NCBI GenBank assembly: GCA_963674475.2
Contig: CAXXFQ010000033.1
Span: forward strand, 620,001-684,000
Length of the DNA: 64,000 nucleotides
Direction: 5' to 3'
From: CAXXFQ01 sp963674475
Lineage (GTDB): Bacteria; Planctomycetota; Planctomycetia; Pirellulales; Thermoguttaceae
This document shows, piece by piece, positions 19,579 to 29,200 of the stretch. Within the stretch, counting starts at the first letter, position 1. Each line of letters begins with the position of its first letter. The notes below the pieces were generated by a model. That model saw only the letters and a program-made list of their open reading frames with translations, was not told the DNA's origin and ran no database searches. The position numbers and the translations under genes are program-made.

Positions 19579-19936
19579 ATGAATTTCCGGACGACGTTTT
19601 GGATTGCACTGACCATTTTGAGCTTGGGGTGTTCGGACGCCCAAGCCAAAATGACGGTCGCTTTTGGTCAATGGGAACCGTATACCGGTTCGCTTGTGGC
19701 GACCATCACATTGACGACGACTAACCAGGGCGAATTTACGTTTGCCCTCGACAAATACCATCCCGAATCGACACAAGCCGATTTCGTTGATTTTACAGGG
19801 CAGACGCTTGATTTCGATTTGCTTTTTTGGCACCGCGACCGTTCTGGTCGTGGCTGAGCCGTCGGCATTGCTTCTGTTTCTGGCGGTACTCTCCTTGTTT
19901 TTTTACGAAGCAGTTCTGATGAAATTTTGGTTCTAA
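19579..19936 (+). pseudogene. Frameshifted secreted protein with PEP-CTERM-like anchor
   Basis: The gene begins with a signal peptide (MNFRTTFWIALTILSLGCSDAQA) and continues as a short secreted domain to FDLLF. There the frame breaks in a T6 run (19823-19828) and stops at 19857. Removing one T joins it to the next frame, which reads GTATVLVVAEPSALLLFLAVL and on to a stop at 19936. That is a PEP-CTERM-like motif plus a membrane helix, giving a 118-residue product. The downstream RR-rich tail usual for PEP-CTERM is missing. Sequencing error, real decay and slippage-based switching are all possible. Confidence 0.6.
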
Positions 19937-19982
19937 AGCGATCAAAAAAACAGTTTCCCTTTGAAATAAGGATCCCATAACC

Positions 19983-22900
19983 ATGTTTTTTTCCAAGAAA
20001 CACTCGAAGTCTCGAAAATCTCGCCGTCAGAATAAAGCACTGTTTCCCGCGATCCCCGGCTGCGATCTGGCCAATCGTCATCATCGGCTGCGGCTTGAAC
20101 CGCTCGAAGACCGGCGAATGTTAAGTGTGTTATCTTTGTCTACTACCTCTTCAACCATATCCGAGGGCGATGGCCCGGGCACGATGACGGCCATCGTGAC
20201 GCGCAATTCAGACACGACCGACCCACTGGTAGTCAACCTCACCAGTAGCGACACGACGGAAGCGACCGTTCCGAGTTCGGTCACCATCCCGGCCGGGCAA
20301 GCATCCGCCACGTTCGACATTGACGCGGAGGATGATGCTGTTGTTGATGGGACGAGAATGTTAAAAATCACTGCTTCCTCGCAACTAAGCGGTGGGCCAC
20401 TTGTTCGTGACCGAGATTTCAGCGGCGACGGAAAAATTAAGACTGATAGTATTGTAAACGATATCGCGTTGCTGCCGGATGGCAAAATAGTCACCGCATC
20501 TTTTTATTACACTTGCATCAGTAGCAATACTTTCGATTTTCGTATACATCGTTATAACACTGACGGTACTCTGGATGGCGGCTTTGGTTCAGGAGGAGTC
20601 GTAAACACCGACGTTACCGGCGATAAAGAAATTCCGAATGCCGTAGTTATTCAGGATGATGGCAAGATCGTAGTGGCGGGATACCAGCATCACGGAACAA
20701 GTTTCAACTCTCTCATCGTCCGCTATAATTCCGACGGGACACTTGATACCTCGTTTGGCGGTGACGGTAAAGTTGTTGCTGATTTTTCAAGTTCGTACAA
20801 TGATATTGCAATTCAGCCTGATGGAAAAATCCTCGCGGGCGGCAATATAGACGGCGATCTGGCCGTGGCTCGATACAACACAGACGGCTCTCTTGATACC
20901 AGCTTCGGCCAAGGCGGTTGGGTTCAAACTAGTGTAGGGTTTATTGCTGGTGTAGGGCTTATTGACTGTGCTTATGGGATTGCCCTTCAAGAGGATGGCA
21001 AAATCCTTTTAGCCGGTCAATCATCAGCCGGAAACTCCATCTCGCATTTCGTCCTTACCCGATATACTTCCACCGGCACCTTGGATTCGTCCTTTGGCTA
21101 TGGTGGCAAAGTTATTACTGACATATCTGGAACCCATGAGGGGGCAAAGGATATCGCTATTCAATCGGACGGAAAGATTGTCGTCGTCGGTTCTGTGATT
21201 CCCGACGGATCCTACCCTGAATACGATTTCGCTCTCGCAAGATACAATCTCAATGGCACCTTGGATACATCTTTCGGTTCAGACGGAACCGTGATTACCG
21301 ATTTCGGCGGTGACGATCAGGCAATAGGAGTGGCAATCCAACCAAACGGAGAGATTGTTGTTGTAGGGACCGCAACAGCCGAGCAAAAAGCTGGACTGGC
21401 TCGCTACCACACCGACGGAACTCTCGATATGAGCGACTTTGCCTTCTCGTTAGGCATGCAAGCCAGGGGCGTGGCAATCGAATCGAACGGAAATGTGGTC
21501 TTGGGGGGCGAGGGGAGTTATTATTCCACAAATGGCTTTCTTGCGCGTTACACCGACACTACAACGGTCACTGCAGAAAAGTTACTCTACGTAATGGACA
21601 ACGACGTTGCCGGATTCGCGATCAATCCAACACCCGCTCCAGCGGTCACGCTGATTACCACCGAGACCGGTGGATCGGACTTCTTTACGGTTGCTTTGAC
21701 GAGTCAACCGACGGCTAACGTCAGTATCGGCCTAAGCTCGAGTGACGACACGGAAGGAATCGTCTCGCCCACGAGTCTGATTTTTACTCCGACAAACTGG
21801 GGCCAGCCGCAAACGGTAACCGTCACTGGGGTGGACGATTCGGCTGTCGACGGCAACGCATTCTATTCGATCATAACGGATCCGGCAACGAGCGCGGATG
21901 GCATATATAATGGTTTAAATTTAACCGATTTATCAGTGCTCAATCAGGACGACGAACCGACCAATGCTGCCCCGGAGATTACTTCGCTTGAGGTCATGTC
22001 TGTGGCAGTCGGGGCAAGTGACGTCACTTTCACTGCAACCTATTCGGATGATGTCGCTATCTCGACCGGTACCATTGGGACTGGCGATTTTCTGGTCACT
22101 GGGCCGGGCGGCTATAGCCAATACGCCACATTGGTCAGCATTGACGACAACTCCGACGGCACGCCGCGAACAGCGACATATCGCGTCACTTCATCCGGCC
22201 AAGAGTGGACCAAAAACAACAACGGAACGTATCAGATCTCGATGGTCGCCGATCAAGTCAGCGACACCTCGGGCAAATTCGTGCCCGCAGGACCGCTGGG
22301 AACGTTTACGATTACCGTACCGAACCTTTCGCCCACGGCTTCAATCGACAGCATTTCGCCCAACCCGGCCCAACTGCCTGGCGATGCGATCGACTTCAAT
22401 GGTACCGGCACCGACTCCGACGGGAATGTGGTCGGCTGGGAATGGACGTCTGATGTCAATGGCCAGCTTGGGTCGAGCGAAGATTTTCAGATTTCATCCG
22501 ACAACCTTTCCGTGGGCGAGCACACCATTTCCTTCCGAGTCCAAGATGACGATGGCTCTTGGTCCAATCCGGTCTCTACCACACTGACCGTCTTACCCGA
22601 TCCGTCACCAACCGTCGAAAGCCGTGTTCTTGGCGACGGTTCCTCGCAACGCTCAACCATTTTATCCATTACACTAACGTTTAGTGACAGTGTATGGGCT
22701 TCTATAAGTATGACTGATTTGGTTTTGGAAAATCATTCCACTGGTGAAACGATCATGCCGTGGAACTTGGATATGGTTTTCGACCCGTTATCCACTACCG
22801 CCACGTGGAGCTTTTCTCATTTGCCAGGTGGGCGGCTGCCTGACGGAAATTATACGGCGACCATTGCTGCCGATGACATCGTCGCCCCGTCCGGCACCCC

Positions 22901-23480
22901 GATGACTGCCGATTACACGTTCGAATTCCACAGTTTCTTTGGCGATAGTGACGGCGACCGGGATGTCGATTTCGCCGACCTCTTCCGCTTCCGCAAAACC
23001 TATCAAAAAACCAGCACCGACATCGGTTTCGATTCCCGCTTTGACATTGATGCCAACAGCAATATTGATGAAGCCGATCTAATGGCATTTCGACAAAACT
23101 ACCTCAAAGCCCTGAGTCCCACGCCCCCCTTGGGAAGTCCAATTGAAGCCACCGTTCCCATTTCAAGCAGGATGCAACAAGCGGCTCTCCTTCCATTTTT
23201 AACTTCGAAAAACACCACTCCACCCGAAATCACTTACGGCCCGGTTCAACGTCCCGCAGAGCGAGGAATCAAGGTCTCGCATGATTTCTTCGCCAGTCGA
23301 GTGGAGCTGCCCGAACCGGTTTCCCAAGAACCGCTTCCAGCTAATTCTACCTTGAACGAAAGCCTTTTGACCACGTTGGCCATGGACCTGCAACAGCGTC
23401 AATCGAACGTGAAAAAGTCTGATAAGGAGGAGTCGGAACAAGAAAAGCTCATGGCAGCCGCTTATGCGGAGTATGAGTAA
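19983..23480 (+). CDS. Large secreted protein: delta-60 repeats, Calx-beta/PKD-like domains, dockerin
   Basis: A 1165-residue extracellular protein. The N-terminus carries the planctomycete motif RLRLEPLEDRRMLS (residues about 35-48) in place of an ordinary signal peptide. A Calx-beta-like domain follows (about 50-125). About six delta-60-type repeats (pattern IQPDGKI-hhhG ... RYN-DGTLDTSFG) span about 135-520 and would form a beta-propeller-like structure. Calx-beta/PKD-like Ig modules cover about 545-870. A type-I dockerin of two Ca-binding repeats (GDSDGDRDVDFADLFRFR and DIDANSNIDEADLMAFR) lies near 980-1035. A charged tail of about 130 residues ends the protein. Adhesion or surface-structure function is likely; no catalytic domain is visible. 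Confidence 0.85.
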   Translation: MFFSKKHSKSRKSRRQNKALFPAIPGCDLANRHHRLRLEPLEDRRMLSVLSLSTTSSTISEGDGPGTMTAIVTRNSDTTDPLVVNLTSSDTTEATVPSSVTIPAGQASATFDIDAEDDAVVDGTRMLKITASSQLSGGPLVRDRDFSGDGKIKTDSIVNDIALLPDGKIVTASFYYTCISSNTFDFRIHRYNTDGTLDGGFGSGGVVNTDVTGDKEIPNAVVIQDDGKIVVAGYQHHGTSFNSLIVRYNSDGTLDTSFGGDGKVVADFSSSYNDIAIQPDGKILAGGNIDGDLAVARYNTDGSLDTSFGQGGWVQTSVGFIAGVGLIDCAYGIALQEDGKILLAGQSSAGNSISHFVLTRYTSTGTLDSSFGYGGKVITDISGTHEGAKDIAIQSDGKIVVVGSVIPDGSYPEYDFALARYNLNGTLDTSFGSDGTVITDFGGDDQAIGVAIQPNGEIVVVGTATAEQKAGLARYHTDGTLDMSDFAFSLGMQARGVAIESNGNVVLGGEGSYYSTNGFLARYTDTTTVTAEKLLYVMDNDVAGFAINPTPAPAVTLITTETGGSDFFTVALTSQPTANVSIGLSSSDDTEGIVSPTSLIFTPTNWGQPQTVTVTGVDDSAVDGNAFYSIITDPATSADGIYNGLNLTDLSVLNQDDEPTNAAPEITSLEVMSVAVGASDVTFTATYSDDVAISTGTIGTGDFLVTGPGGYSQYATLVSIDDNSDGTPRTATYRVTSSGQEWTKNNNGTYQISMVADQVSDTSGKFVPAGPLGTFTITVPNLSPTASIDSISPNPAQLPGDAIDFNGTGTDSDGNVVGWEWTSDVNGQLGSSEDFQISSDNLSVGEHTISFRVQDDDGSWSNPVSTTLTVLPDPSPTVESRVLGDGSSQRSTILSITLTFSDSVWASISMTDLVLENHSTGETIMPWNLDMVFDPLSTTATWSFSHLPGGRLPDGNYTATIAADDIVAPSGTPMTADYTFEFHSFFGDSDGDRDVDFADLFRFRKTYQKTSTDIGFDSRFDIDANSNIDEADLMAFRQNYLKALSPTPPLGSPIEATVPISSRMQQAALLPFLTSKNTTPPEITYGPVQRPAERGIKVSHDFFASRVELPEPVSQEPLPANSTLNESLLTTLAMDLQQRQSNVKKSDKEESEQEKLMAAAYAEYE

Positions 23481-23580
23481 TTGCGGGAGAGCAAAAACAA
23501 GCCCAAGAGGATCAAGCAGGTCGTCGAGGCTTGGCGTCAGGACTGAATGGAGGCAGGAAATGGATGAAGTGTCGGCGCAA

Positions 23581-23619
23581 AAAGAAAACCCGCTGTAAGT
23601 TCTTTGCTTACAACGGGTT
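23581..23619 (-). terminator. Leftward terminator, probably the original tRNA-Pro terminator
   Basis: A 13-bp stem with one mismatch (AACCCGCTGTAAG 23587-23599 with CTTACAACGGGTT 23607-23619). On the minus strand it is followed by a T-rich tail. It lies immediately downstream of the displaced tRNA 3' half, as expected if it terminated tRNA-Pro before the element integrated. Confidence 0.65.
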
Positions 23620-23623
23620 AGTT

Positions 23624-23670
23624 AAGTCGGGGCGAAAGGATTTGAACCTTCGACCTTCTGACCCCCAGTC
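23624..23670 (-). repeat. attL: 47-bp copy of the tRNA-Pro 3' half
   Basis: Identical base for base to 37878-37924. It covers the anticodon loop, the 3' side of the anticodon stem, the variable region, the T arm and the 3' acceptor strand of tRNA-Pro, but lacks the 5' half. It marks the far end of the integrated element. Confidence 0.85.
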
Positions 23671-24479
23671 TGGAAAAGCTCATTTGGGGGATACTTCATT
23701 TTACCACTACAAATAACGGTTTCACCCCTTATTTTCTAGGATAAAACGATCCTACAGACTTTGGTGTTCAATGTAAATGGGTGAAGTCAAAAAGCACCCA
23801 TTTTCACAAAAAAGGTGTAGTAGTGTGTAGTGGGTGCTGTTTTGTCCAGACAAGAATCTTGGGGCGGAAATGCTAGACAACGTCAACAGACTGCTCTTTT
23901 CTAATACCCCCTAAAACTACCCCTAACAAGCTCAAATAACCTACCCCGAAACTTATCCACGAATCATTCGAGCCCATTAGAGGACAATTTCGAAATAACC
24001 GGATGATGGGACGCAGGGCGAGGATTAAAACCCATCATCTGGCCAGTATGTGGAGAGATCCCATTTAATGGGGTTTAGTGAATTCTGGAATTGGGAGTGG
24101 TGAATCCTTATTGCCAGATTGTAGAGAGGGAGATTTTTTTTAAATCCAACTACTAGTTAGTCTTTTCTGGGGACTTTCCTCATTACACCCCTCTTGCCTT
24201 TTAGGAGCCTTATAGGGGCGATTTTGTAGATATTAGGTGAAGTTAGGTGGTTGTATGTAGAATTACTGCTAATGGGGGGGTGAAGTTCAAGAAACTATTA
24301 AAAATGCGAAATCCAATATTCCAAAGAGAATTTTAAAAAAGATAATATTAAGTGGTGATTTACCTTTTACTGGTACCAACGACGAGCAAAAATTCAGTTA
24401 ACCCATTGAAAGAAAGAGGCTTAGGGGGTGTTGAAGATATTTAATCTTTGCCCCCACTCTCTAAACAGCGACCCACTCT

Positions 24480-24642
24480 ACCGAAAGGGAGGGGGGCCAG
24501 CAGTTACAAAAAACTTAAGTTTTTAGGAGAGATGGCCCGATTATGCATTTGACTTCAAAGTTATTTGGAAGTATAAATTTAATAACATACCTGCCGCGCC
24601 TCTCTCCCGCTTGGGTGACGCGCATCAAGGGCAGGTTTTTTT
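24480..24642 (+). ncRNA. Structured RNA upstream of the Abi_2 gene (abiF-RNA-like)
   Basis: Several stems follow one another. GGGCCA (24494-24499) pairs with TGGCCC (24533-24538) and encloses the palindrome AAAAACTTAAGTTTTT (24509-24524). ACTTC (24552-24556) pairs with GAAGT (24568-24572). Finally ACCTGCC (24589-24595) pairs with GGCAGGT (24630-24636), enclosing GCGC/GCGC and CCC-GCTT-GGG, and a T7 tract follows. A terminated RNA just ahead of an Abi_2 gene matches the arrangement of the abiF RNA motif. I cannot check the consensus from memory, so the family name is tentative. Confidence 0.55.
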
Positions 24643-24679
24643 ATGCGCTAAGCTAAGAAGGCTGGAAGCTCACCCTCCG

Positions 24680-25591
24680 ATGTCGTCTTCCAACTCATAC
24701 AAAAAAACTTGGAAATCGCACCAAGAACAAATCCAGCTCTTGCAATCGCGAGGCATGATAATTGCTAATACGGATGCGGCTATCGATTTTCTGCGTCACA
24801 TTGGCTATTACCGTTTCAGCGGATTTTGCCTGGCATTTGAGTCTTCCCGCCACCAATTTCTTCCTGGTATTACCTTTGAGGATGTACAGGTAGCTTACAA
24901 CTTCGATTGCGACTTGCGAGATCTTGTTACGGAAGCGTTAGAAATCGTTGAGCTGGACTTCCGATCTTCTGTCGCTCATCACTTTGGCCAGAAGCACGGC
25001 CCGTTTGGTCATACCGAGCCAAGGAATTTTATTTCTAAATTCCATCGTTATCAAGCATGGATGGGAAGACTGCAAAAAGAAGCTGACCGTTCTAACGAAC
25101 TGTTCGCCAAGCATTTCAAAGAAAATTATTGCGAGTTCCCTAATCTACCGATTTGGGTTATAAACGAGATAATGTCATTTGGTGCAATGTCGCAAATGTG
25201 CAAATATATGCACAAAGAAGACCAAAAAGCTCTTGCACATCAGTATAGACTTCAGCCAAAGGTTTTTGCTTCCTGGACACACCATTTGGTATATGTCCGA
25301 AATTTGTGTGCACATCATTCACGACTATGGGATCGCATCTGGTCTATCAAGCCTAAACTCCCTCACGGATGCCATTGGATGCCGCCTTACTTGCCCGACA
25401 ATCATCGTCTATTTTCCACTTTACTTATCCTTTCTCACATCGCGAAGCACTGCCCAGCCGTTACAGGCTACATGCAACAATGGAAATTACGGGTAGAAAA
25501 AAAACTTGAGCAATCCCCCTCTGTGCTAAAAAACGCTAATGAGCTAATGGGATTGACTGCGGAATGGAAAATAAATCCAATCTGGAAGTAA
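24680..25591 (+). CDS. Abi_2/AbiF-like HEPN abortive-infection protein
   Basis: A 303-residue protein of the Abi_2 (AbiD/AbiF) family. It shows the family start (QLLQSRGMIIANTDAAIDFLRHIGYYRFSGF), the DLRDLVTEALEIVELDFRSSVAHHF stretch and a HEPN Rx4H motif, R207-NLCA-H212, in YVRNLCAHHSRLWDR. HEPN Rx4H proteins are commonly ribonucleases that stop growth when phage infects. The ATG at 24680 begins 37 bases after the T-tract of the upstream structured RNA. It stands alone on its strand near attL, a typical cargo position. RNA-guided or RNA-inhibited activity is a hypothesis. Confidence 0.85.
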   Translation: MSSSNSYKKTWKSHQEQIQLLQSRGMIIANTDAAIDFLRHIGYYRFSGFCLAFESSRHQFLPGITFEDVQVAYNFDCDLRDLVTEALEIVELDFRSSVAHHFGQKHGPFGHTEPRNFISKFHRYQAWMGRLQKEADRSNELFAKHFKENYCEFPNLPIWVINEIMSFGAMSQMCKYMHKEDQKALAHQYRLQPKVFASWTHHLVYVRNLCAHHSRLWDRIWSIKPKLPHGCHWMPPYLPDNHRLFSTLLILSHIAKHCPAVTGYMQQWKLRVEKKLEQSPSVLKNANELMGLTAEWKINPIWK

Positions 25592-25860
25592 ATGCCGAGC
25601 AAGACCGGAAGATGGTTTGCAAATTCCACAGAGAGCGGGACATTGAAGACGGCTTTAGAGCATGAGCTGCTAGCGTTTTTTTCAGATTCATTAACTTTCC
25701 GATCTAGTAATTCTCAGTAGATCACTGCAAATCGGTCTAGATTGGTGCGTAACCACCAGTAAGGGCGACCGGAAGGGAATCACTCGGAAATAGCATCTCT
25801 CGTTAGGAGCTAATTTAGGAAGTTTCAAACAAGGATTGGGACTTCCGATACTTATACTGG

Positions 25861-25950
25861 CACCTAGCGATCGAGCAAAGCGAGAGAGTGTGCCTAGGGT
25901 GGCATTTCCTTTTACCTGGCAATGCACAGAGCGAAGCGAAGTGGCATTGC
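25861..25950. repeat. Pair of adjacent inverted repeats with AGCGAAGCGA-type loops
   Basis: CACCTAG (25861-25867) pairs with CTAGGGTG (25894-25901) with one bulge. GGCAATGCAC (25918-25927) pairs with GTGGCATTGC (25941-25950). Both loops contain GAGCRAAGCGA-like sequence, so the two hairpins look related, like units of a dispersed intergenic repeat. Confidence 0.5.
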
Positions 25951-26056
25951 TGGGTTTGTGGTGGTGGACTCTGGAAATGTCATCTTTTCTGTACTGTCAT
26001 TCTCCCAGAAAAGGAACAAATTGTCACCAATCTCAAAGAGATGGCGACTAATTAAA

Positions 26057-26116
26057 GTAGAAGGTAATAAGGTAGAAGGTAATAAGGTAGAAGGTAATAA
26101 GGTAGAAGGTATAAGT
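26057..26116 (+). repeat. 15-bp tandem repeat, four copies
   Basis: The unit GTAGAAGGTAATAAG begins at 26057, 26072, 26087 and 26102, the last copy being truncated. In one frame it would encode KVEGN repeats, but no real gene surrounds it. Confidence 0.8.
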
Positions 26117-26298
26117 ACGATGAGAACCTCTATAGAACACCCTTAAGAGCGACCATTTTAAGCAGTTTTTTTAATCTTGTAAGTGGCTGCTTTTCTTTTC
26201 GGAAAGCTTTTGGTGTAAACACCGGTCGAAAAGTGCAGCGCTGTTTACAGACACAAATTTTTTTCTAGATAGCCATGCTTATTCTGCTTTCCGCCACC

Positions 26299-29200
26299 TC
26301 AATTGAGGCTATCTTCAGCTTGCTCCTGAAGGGATCTTGCAGTCCAATATTCTTTTCCATGCCGGCCAATTTCTTGAAGTTGCTCGTTTTCCGATTCAAT
26401 CAAAGCATCAAATTCCTCTATTCGAGTACGATATATCTCTAAAGGCCCTTCTTCTAGATGGCGAAAAGTCCACACTTCAAAACGGCAAGCAATTTCACGT
26501 GGGCTCTTTCCATGCCCTAGAGCAATAAGAGCCTTTTCCTGCCATGCCTCAGTAGAGGGACTACCACCTAGGGGCGCAAGATGGAAAAACTGGAGCTCTT
26601 CCTTAGCCAGCAAGGCCTTGTACACCTCGGAGTCCTCACCAATAAGAATAGCAGGAATTGCATCTAGCATACGAAGATTTTTGAGGAATGGTAAAAGTCT
26701 GATTCGCTCTTCTTGACTAAGAGATCTACTCACCTGCTGGAATGCTACTTCAATACAATTGCCGATGGAATAAAAAGTCTTCTTCGGCTGAAGTATTGCT
26801 TCCGCAAGTTCGTAGGCCATTTCCGGGAATTCGATGAGGATTTTTTCAAAATTAAGATGCTCATCGTCATCTAAATCCAAGGGGGCAGCCATTCCCTTTT
26901 GGAAAATCGATAACCAGAGATTGCGGTCCGCTTTCAGTATTGTTTGAGATTCAGAAGAGAGGTCGGTGAATGCCATTCTCCGAAGGATTCGTGGAGTAGA
27001 ATGGTCTTTTATAATCCTTATCCATTTCAAAGGGATCATACCTTGAAGCGTCAAAGCCCCAATAAGTTTTTTATAGTCATTAAGATATTCCAAAGTATCT
27101 CTGAAGACCGACTCCGGCAAATGGTCATCCGGAAGAATCAAGCTAATCGCCGAGTAACGATAACTCTCGACGGACAAAGCCCTGGAAAGCCAGTCGACGT
27201 AGCAAGCGTGGGTATCTTCCTTTGCTTTCAACAACAAGGCTTCGAAGAATTCAGCGGGAACTGGCTCAGCGAAAGAGGGTTCAATCCATTCAGCAAGATA
27301 ACCAACATTTCTCGCCAGGATGCGGCCTACCCTACCCCAGAAGGGAAGAACAGGAAATTTGAACTTATTTTGTTCCGCAGCAAAGCGTCGTGTTCGCTCC
27401 AGGATTTCTGCCGGTTTTTTTTGTGCCCACGAATGCCCCAGCTCCTCTGCTGCTTCAACAAGACGCCTTCCATTATCGTCGCTGGATTTTTCTGTATCGA
27501 TTGGGTAAATGACCAGAAATTCTGGATCAGCCCGCAAGTTACCCAAATCTAAATCCTTTCCTCTAGTCGTTTTAATCATCCAGGCCGCTAGCCCATTTTG
27601 TGGAACACCAGGAATCTTGAAAAGCTCATTGGCAACCTCAACAGCCTTCGCTTCAGTAAAGGCCCTAAGCTTCGGATTAAGTGTAACGCCTGTACAGAGA
27701 GGGTAGAGCCACTCGTACAATGCCTTTTGAAGATACTTCCAATCCGTTGGTGGATGTTGCCATGCAAAATCAACAATGTACGACCAAAAGGATGCAATGT
27801 CATGAGCATTATGAATTGTGACTTGGAAGGGGGTAACGGTAAAACTACTCTCGTTGCCTGGTTCACTTTCGCAAACAGAATAACTCAGAGAAAGAGCTAC
27901 TCGAAAGGCGTGCCAAACGCTCTTAGATTGCGGGTTAGTTTTTCCCCATCTCAGAGTTTCTTCAAGTAGAATCCTTTGGCGATCGACCGGGTCGTTCTTT
28001 TCTCGAAGCGCATTGTTAATCCAACTTTTTATCAGTTCGACTTTCTTTTCTTTTCCTGAACCCAATAAGCGTGGAATGGTTTTTCTTGGCAGGTAATGAA
28101 GACCTGGATCGGCCCATGCATCAGAAGAGTTGGGGTATCTGTCCATGACCGCAGTGGACCAATCTTCCCCTAAGTAAGCCGCTCTCTGAAACAAACGGTC
28201 GTGGTTTAAACAAGGAACTTTTGATTCTATTAAATCTAAAATATCATGAATGCCTTGTTTCAACCTCGCCCCCATCCCTATAGCCCCCAAAAGTGTTTCT
28301 AGGGAGGACTCGTGCCATTCAATACCACTGTCAGGAGAATCAATAATACCCCAATAATGCTCTTCTAGATCGTGTGCGTCCCCGGTGAAAAAAACCTCCT
28401 TGAGTAAGATGTGACGAAATCCTGCCGGAATGGTAGCCAGACGATTACTATCGACTTCATGAAGAATTCCTCCTGTTGCCAGATGACGCAAGGTATTGAC
28501 TATCCTGGCCTCTGGAATACCTAGGACCTTAGACACCCCCTTTTTATTCACCCCGTGCTTACCACCGACAGAAAAACCGGCCAAGATGGGACGAAGGTCA
28601 TCCTCGGGAAGTCGACGAAAAGCTCGGCTAATCATTTCGAAATGGGCACGACCATCAAGCAACGTGTCAATCCCGTCCTCAAGAATCAGCTCGGTGAGTC
28701 GAATTGCTAAACCAGGACGCCCAAAAGCCTGCTCATTAATTTCTCGTAATAAGATCGGATTTGGAGATTTACCGGCTTTTTGAATTTGACTTCGGACGAT
28801 GTCGACAATATTCTCGCCGGATAGTAGGGAAAGTGAATAACATCTACTCTCTGGAACCCGCATGAATTCCTTCAAACCGTCCACTTCAAAGGGCCAGCAA
28901 ACCGCGATGATTCGAAACGAGAGCTTCGATTCTTTACGGAAATGCAATAGACGCCTAATAAGGGGCTCTTGATCGGCTGCGTCATCCACGATAAGCAGAT
29001 CCGGGCAAGAAAGGGGAAGAGCTTTCACCACCCTGTCCGGATCGGATGAAACCACAAATTTCCCACCAACTTCCCCGGCGAAATGATACAGCAGGAACGT
29101 TTTGCCAGAACCCGGTTGGCCAGAGAGGACGATATCCCCTTCCATCTTTCGAAGTGCCGATAGATCATCTTCTCGCCCCACGAGTTCAATCCCCTTGGGA

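Larger units (their letters stand above)
23481..24479. other. Left boundary of the integrated element, no protein gene
   Basis: About 1 kb without a credible protein gene. It contains the leftward terminator and attL (listed separately). Hairpins include AAATGGGTG / CACCCATTT (about 23775-23804), and GATGATGGG / CCCATCATC lies near 24005-24041. From about 23700 the sequence is AT-richer than the flanking host DNA. Confidence 0.55.
25592..26298. other. Non-coding region with hairpins and a tandem repeat
   Basis: No credible gene in about 700 bases. It holds two adjacent inverted repeats (about 25861-25901 and 25918-25950) and a 15-bp tandem repeat (26057-26116). The rest is AT-rich without clear signals. 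Confidence 0.5.

Noticed and set aside
23624..23712. A second tRNA gene at the left end of the element.
   Set aside because: Only the 3' half matches tRNA-Pro; the 5' half is absent, so it is an att remnant.
26057..26116. CRISPR array.
   Set aside because: The 15-bp units are contiguous with no spacers, and no cas genes are present.
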